The notes under the pieces were generated by a model. It saw nothing but the letters and a program-made list of their open reading frames with translations. It was not told the origin of the DNA and made no database searches. Shown piece by piece: positions 44,639 to 53,706 of a stretch of DNA of 64,000 bases; positions within the stretch are counted from its first letter, which is position 1, and the number at the start of each line of letters is the position of its first letter. Source of the DNA: Nitrospirota bacterium (GTDB lineage Bacteria > Nitrospirota > 9FT-COMBO-42-15 > HDB-SIOI813); contig JADZCV010000004.1 of NCBI GenBank assembly GCA_020851375.1, positions 56,612-120,611 of the forward strand. The letters are read 5' to 3'. Made by a program: the position numbers and the translations under genes.

Positions 44639-45427
44639 ATGGGAGTGGCAATTAAAGAATTACTTGAGGCAGGCGTACATTTCGGACACCAGACCAAGCG
44701 ATGGAATCCAAAGATGAAGAAATTCATATTTGGTGAGAGAAATGGCATCTATATTATTGATCTGCAAAAGACTATGGCAAACTTTGATTCAGCCAGTGAG
44801 TATCTGAAGGAAGTGGCCTCCCAGGGGAGACCGGTGCTTTTCATCGGGACAAAGAGACAGGCGCAGGAGATAGTTGAGGCTGAGGCCAGGAGATGCGGCA
44901 TGTATTTTGTAAATCAAAGGTGGCTTGGAGGTATGCTTACAAACTTTGCCACAATCAGGAAGAGTATAGATCAGTACAAAAAGTATGAGAAGATGCATGA
45001 GGATGGAACCATTAATCAGTTGCCCAAAAAAGAGATTATAGGCATTGAAAAGAAGATGGCACAGATGGACAAGATTTTTGGCGGGATAAAGGGTATGAGC
45101 GTTCTCCCCGGGGTTATTTTCGTGATAGACACCAGGAAGGAGGCCATAGCAGTACATGAGGCAAACAGGCTTGGCATACCGGTCATTGGCGTTGTTGATA
45201 CAAATTGCAATCCTGACAATATAGATTATGTAATACCAGGGAATGACGACGCCATAAAGGCTATAAAACTCATCTGTTCCAAGGTGGCAGAAGCTGTTCT
45301 TGAGGGAAGGGCTGTCTATGATGCAAAGGGCGGTGTTAAACAGGAGATAGCGGCTAAGGCGGCGGAACAGCAGGCAGAGGTGGAAGTGACCGGCGGAGAT
45401 GATGAAGCGGCTGCAGGGGAGGCATAA
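44639..45427 (+). CDS. rpsB: 30S ribosomal protein S2
   Basis: 262 residues: [60 protein letters not shown] and [15 protein letters not shown], all diagnostic of S2. The tail is acidic and alanine-rich. A GGAGGG ribosome site precedes it. The 99-base gap from argJ has no clear promoter; tsf follows after six bases, the universal arrangement. Confidence 0.98.
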   Translation: MGVAIKELLEAGVHFGHQTKRWNPKMKKFIFGERNGIYIIDLQKTMANFDSASEYLKEVASQGRPVLFIGTKRQAQEIVEAEARRCGMYFVNQRWLGGMLTNFATIRKSIDQYKKYEKMHEDGTINQLPKKEIIGIEKKMAQMDKIFGGIKGMSVLPGVIFVIDTRKEAIAVHEANRLGIPVIGVVDTNCNPDNIDYVIPGNDDAIKAIKLICSKVAEAVLEGRAVYDAKGGVKQEIAAKAAEQQAEVEVTGGDDEAAAGEA

Positions 45428-45433
45428 ACGATA

Positions 45434-46763
<1,330 letters not shown>

Positions 46764-46772
46764 CAATTTGAT

Positions 46773-47330
46773 ATGATTGGCAATATTAAGAATAAGGCGA
46801 CAGAAAAAATGGAGCAGACGCTGAGTGTCTTCAGGAAAGATCTTGCTGCCATGCGTACAGGCAGGGCCTCTGTCTCAATAGTGGAAGGCATAATGGTTGA
46901 CTATTACGGCACGCCTACGCCTGTCTCACAGGTGGCGGCCATAACAGTCCCTGAGAGCAGGACGATAGTTATACAGCCGTGGGAGCAGCGTTTGATACCT
47001 GAGATTGAGAAGGCAATCATGACATCTTCTCTTGGACTTACACCCGCCAATGACGGAAAGATCGTAAGGGTGCCGATTCCACCGCTGACTGAAGAGAGAA
47101 GGCGGGATATTGTAAAGACTGTAAAGAAGATGGCTGAGGATGCCCGTGTTGCAGTGCGCAATGTGCGCAGGGATGCCAATGACGATATAAAGAAGGCCGG
47201 CAAGGAGGCAAGCATCTCAGAAGACGAAATCAGAAAATCTCAGGATGAGCTTCAGAAGCTGACAGATCAGTATATTCATAAGGTGGATGAGGTATTAAAA
47301 AAGAAAGAACAGGAAATAATGGAAGTGTAG
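46773..47330 (+). CDS. frr: Ribosome recycling factor
   Basis: 185 residues, normal length. Family markers: LAAMRTGRASVSIVEGIMV, YYGTPTPVSQVAAITVPE, PPLTEERRRDIVKTVKKMAE, and VRNVRRDANDDIKK. It splits the post-termination ribosome with EF-G. The stop codon lies at the very edge of a 67-base perfect palindrome. Confidence 0.98.
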   Translation: MIGNIKNKATEKMEQTLSVFRKDLAAMRTGRASVSIVEGIMVDYYGTPTPVSQVAAITVPESRTIVIQPWEQRLIPEIEKAIMTSSLGLTPANDGKIVRVPIPPLTEERRRDIVKTVKKMAEDARVAVRNVRRDANDDIKKAGKEASISEDEIRKSQDELQKLTDQYIHKVDEVLKKKEQEIMEV

Positions 47331-47395
47331 TTAATTAGGGACAGCGACTATTTATTTCCTGTCAGGAAATAAATAGTCGCTGTCCCTAATTAACT
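47329..47395. repeat. Perfect 67-base palindrome (32-bp arms)
   Basis: Arms 47329-47360 and 47364-47395 are exactly complementary with a three-base loop. The arm includes gggacagcgactattt. It begins inside the frr stop codon and would form an extremely stable hairpin. It may terminate the frr transcript or be a REP-like mobile element; no transposase is nearby. Confidence 0.9.
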
Positions 47396-47408
47396 GCATA
47401 AAAGTAGC

Positions 47409-47427
47409 GCCGACCTTCATGGTCGGC
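47409..47427. repeat. Short hairpin after the palindrome
   Basis: GCCGACC (47409-47415) and GGTCGGC (47421-47427) pair across a TTCAT loop, in the leader of the next gene. Unlike the larger palindrome beside it, it has no T tail. Confidence 0.6.
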
Positions 47428-47457
47428 TTCATATTAATATCAGACAAGGAGGCTCAA

Positions 47458-47877
47458 ATGGCTAAGAAACTTGGTATCTTGTTAGGTCGTTCAATCACGT
47501 TTTATCTTGTTGCTGCAATGCTGCTGATTGCTTCTATACCATCCCAGTCTGCGGCCATGTTTATATCATCTGATGTTGTCAGCACGGCAGCCGTCAGTCC
47601 TGTCGTTGACTCAGCTTCGGACATAGCAAAGGTTAGTACATTTCTTGAGTCAAAGATTGTTAAACAGAGGCTTGCTGATTTCGGGCTTACCTCTGAAGAG
47701 ATATCATCAAGGCTCAGCCGTATGTCTGCTGACCAGTTGCATCAGATAGCATCTCACATAGATCAGGTGGATTCAGGCGGTGACAGTGCGCTTGGCATCA
47801 TCATGGCCCTGCTGGTTATTGCCATCCTCGTTATAATCGTGATGAAACTGATGGGACGCGAGATTATAATAAAATAA
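47458..47877 (+). CDS. PA2779 family protein
   Basis: 139 residues from the ATG at 47458 with an AAGGAGG ribosome site. An N-terminal hydrophobic segment after basic residues (FYLVAAMLLIASIP) acts as signal or anchor. The core VSTFLESKIVKQRLADFGLTSEEISSRLSRMS, and a short region LHQIASHIDQVDSGG, match the PA2779 family. A C-terminal span (ALGIIMALLVIAILVIIVMKL) gives a second membrane segment. PA2779 genes usually precede a PA2778-type cysteine peptidase, as here. Role in the envelope not established. Confidence 0.85.
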   Translation: MAKKLGILLGRSITFYLVAAMLLIASIPSQSAAMFISSDVVSTAAVSPVVDSASDIAKVSTFLESKIVKQRLADFGLTSEEISSRLSRMSADQLHQIASHIDQVDSGGDSALGIIMALLVIAILVIIVMKLMGREIIIK

Positions 47878-47886
47878 TACTGATTA

Positions 47887-48513
47887 ATGATCATAGTTAA
47901 AAAATCAATTAAGACCCCACGGCTAACGGCCGCTGGGGTCTTAATTTTTTCAGTAGTATTGCTGGTTCTTGCGCTATGTGCAGGTTGTTCAGTTGTCCCC
48001 GCTGGTCATGATAAAATTGTTTCAGGATATCTGGCAGAAACAATTCCGCCGTTATACTATATACAGGAGGTCCCTTTCTACCCGGGGGATGACTTTCAGT
48101 GTGGTCCATCCGTACTTGCCGGTGCATTAAATTTTATCGGGTATGACGTAAAGCCGGAGGATATCTCAAAAGAGATTTATATTGGCGGCGTAAGGGGGAC
48201 CCTTAATATTGACATGGTGAGTTATGCACAAAGATTTGAGGGTGTGTCTGTCTCAGAATTCAGGGGTGACATTGAGTCATTAAAGGAAAATCTGCTTTCG
48301 GAACATCCGATGATAGTCTTTGTTGACCTCGGTATATGGAGTATAAGAAAAGGGCATTACATGCTGGTTGTCGGTTATGATGACAGCAGGGAAGGCGTGG
48401 TTGTCTATTCAGGCGCAGAGAAAGACAAATTCATCAGCTATGAAGACTTTCTGCGGATATGGAAACGCGGCGGCTACTGGACATTGCTGATAAAAAGAGG
48501 GATTTCCAAGTGA
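47887..48513 (+). CDS. PA2778-type C39-like cysteine peptidase lipoprotein
   Basis: 208 residues. A lipoprotein signal ends LCAGC (cysteine about residue 34). The papain-like C39 core shows the catalytic cysteine in FQCGPSVLAGALNFIG and the histidine in KGHYMLVVGYDD. In Pseudomonas-type PA2778 the peptidase is fused to TPR repeats; here the gene stops before them and a separate TPR lipoprotein gene follows. A terminator-like hairpin lies over codons 7-22. Partner of the PA2779 protein upstream. Confidence 0.8.
   Translation: MIIVKKSIKTPRLTAAGVLIFSVVLLVLALCAGCSVVPAGHDKIVSGYLAETIPPLYYIQEVPFYPGDDFQCGPSVLAGALNFIGYDVKPEDISKEIYIGGVRGTLNIDMVSYAQRFEGVSVSEFRGDIESLKENLLSEHPMIVFVDLGIWSIRKGHYMLVVGYDDSREGVVVYSGAEKDKFISYEDFLRIWKRGGYWTLLIKRGISK
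47907..47950 (+). terminator. Rho-independent terminator-like hairpin inside a signal-peptide coding region
   Basis: AATTAAGACCCCA (47907-47919) and TGGGGTCTTAATT (47934-47946) form a perfect 13-bp stem, extended by CGGC/GCCG with one bulge, followed by TTTT. It covers codons 7-22 of the PA2778-type gene. Confidence 0.75.
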
Positions 48514-48685
48514 ACCGTCATGAGCTTCGACTGTTCGGCAGGCTCACCAGGGTTCATGAAAACGTCATTCCCGCGTAAGCGGGAATCCAGACCTCGGCCT
48601 GATTCTGGATTCCCACTCCCCGCTTAAATCATGCTGGGACAGGTTCCGTGGGAATGACATGTACTTAGGAGTATTTTCGAGTGAA
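48511..48685 (+). repeat. Long palindromic repeat, copy E
   Basis: It begins at the TGA stop of the PA2778-type gene (tgaaccgtcatgagc), holds a variant hairpin, ttcccgcgtaagcgggaa and its partner, and ends tAGGAGtattttcgaGTGAA. The final GTG is the start of the TPR lipoprotein gene. Confidence 0.88.
48667..48683 (+). promoter_or_regulatory. Repeat-supplied Shine-Dalgarno and GTG start
   Basis: AGGAG at 48667-48671, nine bases, GTG at 48681-48683. Both are in the conserved right end of the palindromic repeat, and the lipoprotein signal begins at this GTG. Confidence 0.8.
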
Positions 48686-49244
48686 GATCATCTTTATTGC
48701 AGTTATAATGATATTTACTGTCTCTGCCTGCGGCTCCTTGCCCAGACTGATCGTCCTGCATGACCCGCTGACTCTGGATGAGCACATCACCCTGGGCCTG
48801 AGTTATGAAAAAAAGGGAGAGGATGACCTTGCACTTGAGGAGTATGGCACGGCAATCAAGATGTCAAAGAAGGACTTCAGGCCCTATTTCAGTACAGGTA
48901 ATGTATATTACAAGAAAAGAGAGTATAATCTTGCAGAAAAATACTATAATAAGGCGTTAAAGATTGCGCCGGATAACGGAGATGTGCATAATAATCTTGC
49001 CTGGACGTACATGGAAACCGGCAGGTATGATGAGGCAGTCACTGAGGCTGAACATGCAGTCAAAATAAAGAAGAGTCCGTATTATCTGAACACGCTGGCG
49101 CATGTATATTATCGCATGGGAAGATACCGTGAAGCCCATGATGTTTTAAAAGAGGCCATGACGCTTACCGAGCCAGAGGATAAGATGCTGTGGGATGACG
49201 AAAACAGTTTGCTTGAAGATATTCAAAACGCTGCGGGTTTGTAA
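48681..49244 (+). CDS. TPR-repeat lipoprotein
   Basis: 187 residues, GTG start supplied by the repeat. A classic short lipoprotein signal (MKIIFIAVIMIFTVSAC) with the cysteine at residue 17. Three or four TPR units follow (LGLSYEKKGEDDLALEEYG, NVYYKKREYNLAEKYYNKAL, NLAWTYMETGRYDEAVTEA, and a fourth with HVYYRMGRYREAHDVL). It corresponds to the TPR half of PA2778-type proteins and probably works with the peptidase upstream at the membrane. Confidence 0.85.
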   Translation: MKIIFIAVIMIFTVSACGSLPRLIVLHDPLTLDEHITLGLSYEKKGEDDLALEEYGTAIKMSKKDFRPYFSTGNVYYKKREYNLAEKYYNKALKIAPDNGDVHNNLAWTYMETGRYDEAVTEAEHAVKIKKSPYYLNTLAHVYYRMGRYREAHDVLKEAMTLTEPEDKMLWDDENSLLEDIQNAAGL

Positions 49245-49253
49245 AGTCTGAGC

Positions 49254-49322
49254 AAAGGTTCATGAAAACGTCAATCCAGCTTCAGTGGTAATGATGGGTG
49301 TATAGGAGCATTTTCAGGTGAA
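49254..49322 (+). repeat. Truncated palindromic repeat, copy F1
   Basis: Starts aaaggttcatgaaaacgtc, lacks most of the core palindrome, and keeps the right end tAGGAGcattttcagGTGAA, which joins directly to the full copy F2. Confidence 0.75.
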
Positions 49323-49455
49323 CCGTCATGAGCCTCAGGCTCACCAAGGTTCATGAAAACGTCATTCCCGCGTAAGCGGGAATCCAGACCGGGGCCTGGT
49401 TCTGGATTCCCTCGTCCATTGGAATGACGGGTACTTAGGAGTATTTTCGAGTGAA
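49318..49455 (+). repeat. Palindromic repeat, copy F2
   Basis: Starts gtgaaccgtcatgagcc with a gagcctcaggctc hairpin, has ttcccgcgtaagcgggaa and a degraded partner, and ends tAGGAGtattttcgaGTGAA. The GTG is the start of alr. Confidence 0.88.
49437..49453 (+). promoter_or_regulatory. Repeat-supplied Shine-Dalgarno and GTG start of alr
   Basis: AGGAG at 49437-49441, nine bases, GTG at 49451-49453, all within the conserved end of the palindromic repeat. Confidence 0.82.
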
Positions 49456-50569
49456 CCTGACGATAGCTGAAATTAACCTGTCTAACCTGATTCACAACCT
49501 GAACCAGGTCAGGGCAAATATTCCGTCTGGCTGTAAGATCCTTGCCGTTGTCAAGGCGAATGCCTATGGCCATGGCAGCATCGAGGTGTCACGTGAGCTT
49601 GTTAATGCCGGGGTTGATATGCTTGGAGTTGCCACACTAAATGAGGGCGTTCGTCTGAGAGAGGCAGGCATTGATAAGGATATCCTTGTGCTTGGGGTCA
49701 TAAATGAAGATTGTGTGCCGGATATCATCAGGATGCGGCTGACCCCTGTTGTCTTCACACTCCAGCTCACAGAGTTATTGTCAGATGCTGCTGTCCGTGC
49801 CGGAGTTACATTGCCGGTTCATGTGAAAATTGATACTGGCATGAAGAGGATTGGTGTGGACTCTGATGATGCACTGGACTTTGTCTCAGCGATATCGAAC
49901 CTGAAGGGGATCAGGATAGAGGGTGTGATGACCCATTTTGCAGAGGCAGATCTCGATGATAAGAATTTTGTAATTGAGCAGTTTGGCAGGTTTATGTCAT
50001 CATGCAGGGGGATGGAACAGGCCGGGATCCGCATACCTTTGAAACATGTCGCAAACAGCGCCGCAATCATAGATATGAAGGAGACTCATCTTGATATGGT
50101 AAGGCCGGGCCTGATGCTTTACGGATATTCCCCATCGCCACGTCTTGAAAAGAAGGTTGAACTGAGACAGGTCATGGCAGTAAAAAGCAGGATTATTTAT
50201 CTGAAACGTGTGCCTGCCAAAACCGGCATCAGTTATGGCAGAACCTTTACGACATCACGAGATACGGTTGTTGCCACCCTCCCTGTAGGATATGCCGACG
50301 GATATAGCCGCAGTCTTTCCAATACCGGTGAGGTTATTGTAAGGGGGGTGAGGGCCCCTGTTATTGGCAGGGTATGTATGGATATGACGATGGTGGATGT
50401 GACCGATATTCCCGGGGTGTCCGCAGGGGATGAGGTTTCGGTTATCGGAGGGAGAGACGGCAAAGGGACCACTATATCAGCCAATGAAATAGCGGGCTGG
50501 ACAAATACCATTTCCTACGAGGTATTATGCAGGATAGGGGAGCGGGTGGAAAGGGTGTATGTCAGATAA
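49451..50569 (+). CDS. alr: Alanine racemase
   Basis: 372 residues. The GTG at 49451 gives the expected N-terminus, with AEINLSNLIHN beginning at residue 6 as in the family. The PLP lysine is in VVKANAYGHG (about 36-45), the catalytic tyrosine region is GISYGRTF, and RVCMDMTMVDVTD is characteristic. It converts L- to D-alanine for peptidoglycan. Translation starts inside the palindromic repeat; mlaE follows six bases after its stop. Confidence 0.96.
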   Translation: MNLTIAEINLSNLIHNLNQVRANIPSGCKILAVVKANAYGHGSIEVSRELVNAGVDMLGVATLNEGVRLREAGIDKDILVLGVINEDCVPDIIRMRLTPVVFTLQLTELLSDAAVRAGVTLPVHVKIDTGMKRIGVDSDDALDFVSAISNLKGIRIEGVMTHFAEADLDDKNFVIEQFGRFMSSCRGMEQAGIRIPLKHVANSAAIIDMKETHLDMVRPGLMLYGYSPSPRLEKKVELRQVMAVKSRIIYLKRVPAKTGISYGRTFTTSRDTVVATLPVGYADGYSRSLSNTGEVIVRGVRAPVIGRVCMDMTMVDVTDIPGVSAGDEVSVIGGRDGKGTTISANEIAGWTNTISYEVLCRIGERVERVYVR

Positions 50570-50575
50570 ACCGTC

Positions 50576-51373
50576 ATGGTGGTTTTGCAAATTCAAATGA
50601 TTACAAGATTATTGACATACTTGGGTGCGACTACACTCAGGATTAGCGAAGATATCGGCCGTGGTTTTATAATGTTCTGGCAGACAATCTTATGGTGTTT
50701 CAGGCGCCCGTATAATTTTCGCATCATCTTTCAGCAGATGGAGGCGATTGGCTTTAATTCCCTCCCTGTTGTCATAATCATGGCGTTGTTTACCGGAATG
50801 GTCCTTGCGATCCAGACATACACAGGTTTTAAGAGATTTAATGCAGAGAATTTTGTGGGTACAGTAGTGGCTCTGTCAGTTGCAAGGGAACTTGGCCCTG
50901 TGCTGACAGGGCTCATTGTCTCAGGCCGGGCCGGAGCTGCTATGGCGGCAGAGCTCGGAACGATGCGCGTTACAGAGCAGATAGACGCACTCGTTACACT
51001 GGCGACTAATCCGATAAAATATCTCGTAGTCCCGAGGTTTATTGCAGGGTTAATTGTTCTCCCCCTGCTGGTAATTATTGCCGATATTATTGCCGTAATA
51101 GGCGGTTATCTGATAGCTGTTTATGTGTTGGGCGCCAATTCTGTTATATATATACGCATGACTACGGAATATGTAGAATTAAACGATATATACGGAGGGT
51201 TGCTTAAATCGTGTGTTTTTGGTGTAATTATCTCTACTGTCAGTTGTTATAAGGGGTTTTATACGCAGGGCGGGGCAGAGGGCGTTGGCAGGGCGACTAC
51301 AGGCGCTGTGGTGTTGTCCATGATGTTTGTCCTGATTGCAAATTACTTTATGGCAGCCCTGCTGTTCAGGTAG
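50576..51373 (+). CDS. mlaE: Phospholipid ABC transporter permease MlaE
   Basis: 265 residues (ATG at 50576; ATG at 50597 also possible). Five or six hydrophobic segments and the MlaE hallmarks LVSGRAGAAMAAELGTMRV (here GLIVSGRAGAAMAAELGTM) and VTEQIDALVTLATNPIKYLV. It forms the inner-membrane core of the retrograde/anterograde lipid transporter with MlaF and MlaD downstream. Starts six bases after alr. Confidence 0.93.
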   Translation: MVVLQIQMITRLLTYLGATTLRISEDIGRGFIMFWQTILWCFRRPYNFRIIFQQMEAIGFNSLPVVIIMALFTGMVLAIQTYTGFKRFNAENFVGTVVALSVARELGPVLTGLIVSGRAGAAMAAELGTMRVTEQIDALVTLATNPIKYLVVPRFIAGLIVLPLLVIIADIIAVIGGYLIAVYVLGANSVIYIRMTTEYVELNDIYGGLLKSCVFGVIISTVSCYKGFYTQGGAEGVGRATTGAVVLSMMFVLIANYFMAALLFR

Positions 51374-51375
51374 CC

Positions 51376-51460
51376 TTCGTCCCCATTTACAAAGGGGGAA
51401 ATAAGTCCCCCCCTTTAGTAAAGGGGGGAGAGGGGGGATTTGAACGGAGATTTTCGGATG
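51376..51460 (+). repeat. G-rich repeat element at the start of mlaF
   Basis: Contains tttacaaagggggaa, cccccctttagtaaaggggg and gggggatttgaacGGAGattttcggATG. The last ATG is the mlaF start. Same family as 38570 and 55757. Confidence 0.8.
51446..51460 (+). promoter_or_regulatory. Repeat-supplied Shine-Dalgarno and ATG start of mlaF
   Basis: GGAG at 51446-51449, eight bases, ATG at 51458-51460. Both are inside the end of the G-rich repeat, parallel to the palindromic repeat ends at 48681 and 49451. Confidence 0.7.
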
Positions 51461-52204
51461 ATAGATATAGCGAATTTGCATAAGTCCTTTAACTCCAAGC
51501 GTGTCCTGCGTGGTGTTGATCTCCATATTGAACGTGGGGAAACGATGGTTATTATCGGTGGCAGCGGGTCCGGAAAGAGTGTACTGATCAAACATATTAT
51601 TGGTCTTCTGACGCCGGATCAGGGGAGTGTCAGAATAGACGGGATTGACATTTTCGGATTGTCTGAAGGAGAATTAAACAACACGAGGAAGAAATTCGGC
51701 ATGTTGTTTCAGGGGGCGGCCCTGTTTGACTCACTTTCTGTGTGGGAGAATGTCGGTTTTGCCCTGAAACAGCACACACATTTTCCAAATGACAGGATCC
51801 GTGAAATTACAGGAAGAAAGCTTGAGATGGTAGGCCTGAAGGGGATCGGGGACCTGATGCCATCTGAACTATCCGGTGGGATGAGAAAGAGGGTAGGGCT
51901 TGCAAGGGCTATAGCAATGGAACCTGAGATACTTTTATATGACGAGCCCACAACAGGGCTTGACCCTATTATGGCTGATGCCATAAATGACCTTATTATT
52001 GATATGAAGAACAAGATTAATGTAACCAGTGTGGCAATCACGCATGATATGACCAGCGCCTACAAGATAGGCGACAGGATAGCCATGCTTTATGAGGGAA
52101 GAATACATGGAGTCGGCACTCCTGAGGATATGAAGAAATCTGATGACCCTGTAATCAGGCAGTTCATCACAGGGAGCTCTGTTGGACCTATAAGGGCCGT
52201 ATAA
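51458..52204 (+). CDS. mlaF: Phospholipid ABC transporter ATPase MlaF
   Basis: 248 residues from the ATG at 51458; a TTG at 51440 would add six codons without a ribosome site. Walker A GGSGSGKSV, signature LSGGMRKRVGLARAI, Walker B ILLYDEPTTGLDP and the Mla-type ITHDMTSAYKIGDRIAML. It powers MlaE/MlaD lipid movement across the envelope. The start is created by the end of a G-rich repeat. Confidence 0.94.
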   Translation: MIDIANLHKSFNSKRVLRGVDLHIERGETMVIIGGSGSGKSVLIKHIIGLLTPDQGSVRIDGIDIFGLSEGELNNTRKKFGMLFQGAALFDSLSVWENVGFALKQHTHFPNDRIREITGRKLEMVGLKGIGDLMPSELSGGMRKRVGLARAIAMEPEILLYDEPTTGLDPIMADAINDLIIDMKNKINVTSVAITHDMTSAYKIGDRIAMLYEGRIHGVGTPEDMKKSDDPVIRQFITGSSVGPIRAV

Positions 52205-52214
52205 GAGGGGGAGG

Positions 52215-53705
52215 GTGAGGGTGCAGTCGTTCACGACTGAAGTAAAGGTTGGCATTTTTGTGGTTATCGCGATTGTCTTTCTTGGCTACATGACTGTCAG
52301 GATAGGAGACCTTACCTTTGGTCGTGATAAAGGCTATCTTGTCTATGGTGTGTTTGATTCTGTGGCCGGCCTTGACGTCAAGGCCCCTGTAAAGATGGCT
52401 GGTGTTGCAATAGGCAGTGTTGAGACTATAGGGCTTGACGACAGCAGGGCCAGGGTTGGCATGAGGATTGAACCAGGGGTTAAGATTAAGAAGGGGGCAG
52501 TTGCAGCGATGAAGACTGAGAGCCTCCTTGGAGAGAGGTATGTCGAATTGATTCAGGGAGACCAGAAAGTCACGTTAAATGACGGAGATGTTATTTACAA
52601 GTCTGTCAGCGTGGCTGATATTGACAGCCTGATTACACGCATAGACAGTGTTGCCCAGGACATCAAATCAATCAGCAGTTTCTTTAGCGAGACACTTGGC
52701 GCTCCCGAGACAAAAAAGTCTATTAATGAAATTATTGTGAATATGAGAAATCTGACTGCAAGTCTTTCCAATATTGCAAAGCGTGACAGTGGATCTATCG
52801 AAAAGGTTATAAGTGACCTGAACGAGCTTATTGCTGTAGTAAAGGAAATGGCAGTGGAGAACAGGGAACCCCTTAGAAATGCCATAGCAAATCTCGATGG
52901 CATATCAAGGGATATGAGTGACATCGCAAAGGATAACAAGGCTCCGCTAAGGGACACCATTGCCAATCTGCATCAGGTCTCGGAAGACCTCAGGGTGCGC
53001 GCGCCAGGGATAATAGAAAGGGTAGACAAACTTGTTGAAAGGGTGGAGAAGGGTGAGGGCACGGTAGGAAAGCTGATGAAAGAGGACGGCCTGTATAATA
53101 AGCTTGATTCGGCATTAACCGGAGTTGAGAAGTATATATCCGCCACTGACAGATTCAGGCTCAATCTTGGATTCAGGGGAGAGTACCTCTTTGATGAAGG
53201 TGATACCAAGGGTTATTTTTCCCTGAAATTACAGCCTCGGGATGACAAGTATTATCTGTTTGAGGTGATAGATGACCCGAATGGCCGGATTAAAGTTACT
53301 GATACAGAAGTTACCACCACACCCGGGACTACTGTGAAAACCCATGAGATCAGAAAGGATGATAAATTAAAGTTCAGCGCCCAGTTTGCCAGAAGATTCG
53401 GTGATGTAACCTTCCGCGGCGGGCTGATGGAAGATACGTTTGGAGTTGGGGCAGATTATCACGTCATCAATGATAAGGTAAAGGCATCATTTGATGCATG
53501 GAATTTTGATGGCAATGTTGATGCAGAGAATCCGCATGTCAAATTGACGGCAAGTTACACTGTATTTAAAACGCTCTTTATAAATGCCGGTGTTGATGAT
53601 GCTGCAAACAAGAAGTCATCGAGCACGTTTACAGGAGTCGGTCTGACGTTTGACGATGAAGACCTGAAATACATCATGACACGCCTGCCTGTTTCAATGC
53701 CGTAA
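52215..53705 (+). CDS. mlaD: MlaD-like MCE protein with C-terminal beta-rich domain
   Basis: 496 residues, much longer than the 180 of E. coli MlaD. GTG start at 52215 (GTG at 52221 possible). An N-terminal transmembrane segment (VGIFVVIAIVFLGYMTV) is followed by the MCE domain (about 38-115, with YGVFDSVAGLDVKAPVKMAG). Then comes a long helical segment with repeats of the DLNELI/NLDGIS kind (to about 290). The last 180 residues alternate polar and hydrophobic strands (LNLGFRGEYLF, KFSAQFARRFGDVTFRGGL) like an outer-membrane barrel. A protein of this layout could bridge both membranes. No mlaC or mlaB is nearby. Confidence 0.85.
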   Translation: MRVQSFTTEVKVGIFVVIAIVFLGYMTVRIGDLTFGRDKGYLVYGVFDSVAGLDVKAPVKMAGVAIGSVETIGLDDSRARVGMRIEPGVKIKKGAVAAMKTESLLGERYVELIQGDQKVTLNDGDVIYKSVSVADIDSLITRIDSVAQDIKSISSFFSETLGAPETKKSINEIIVNMRNLTASLSNIAKRDSGSIEKVISDLNELIAVVKEMAVENREPLRNAIANLDGISRDMSDIAKDNKAPLRDTIANLHQVSEDLRVRAPGIIERVDKLVERVEKGEGTVGKLMKEDGLYNKLDSALTGVEKYISATDRFRLNLGFRGEYLFDEGDTKGYFSLKLQPRDDKYYLFEVIDDPNGRIKVTDTEVTTTPGTTVKTHEIRKDDKLKFSAQFARRFGDVTFRGGLMEDTFGVGADYHVINDKVKASFDAWNFDGNVDAENPHVKLTASYTVFKTLFINAGVDDAANKKSSSTFTGVGLTFDDEDLKYIMTRLPVSMP

Positions 53706-53706
53706 T

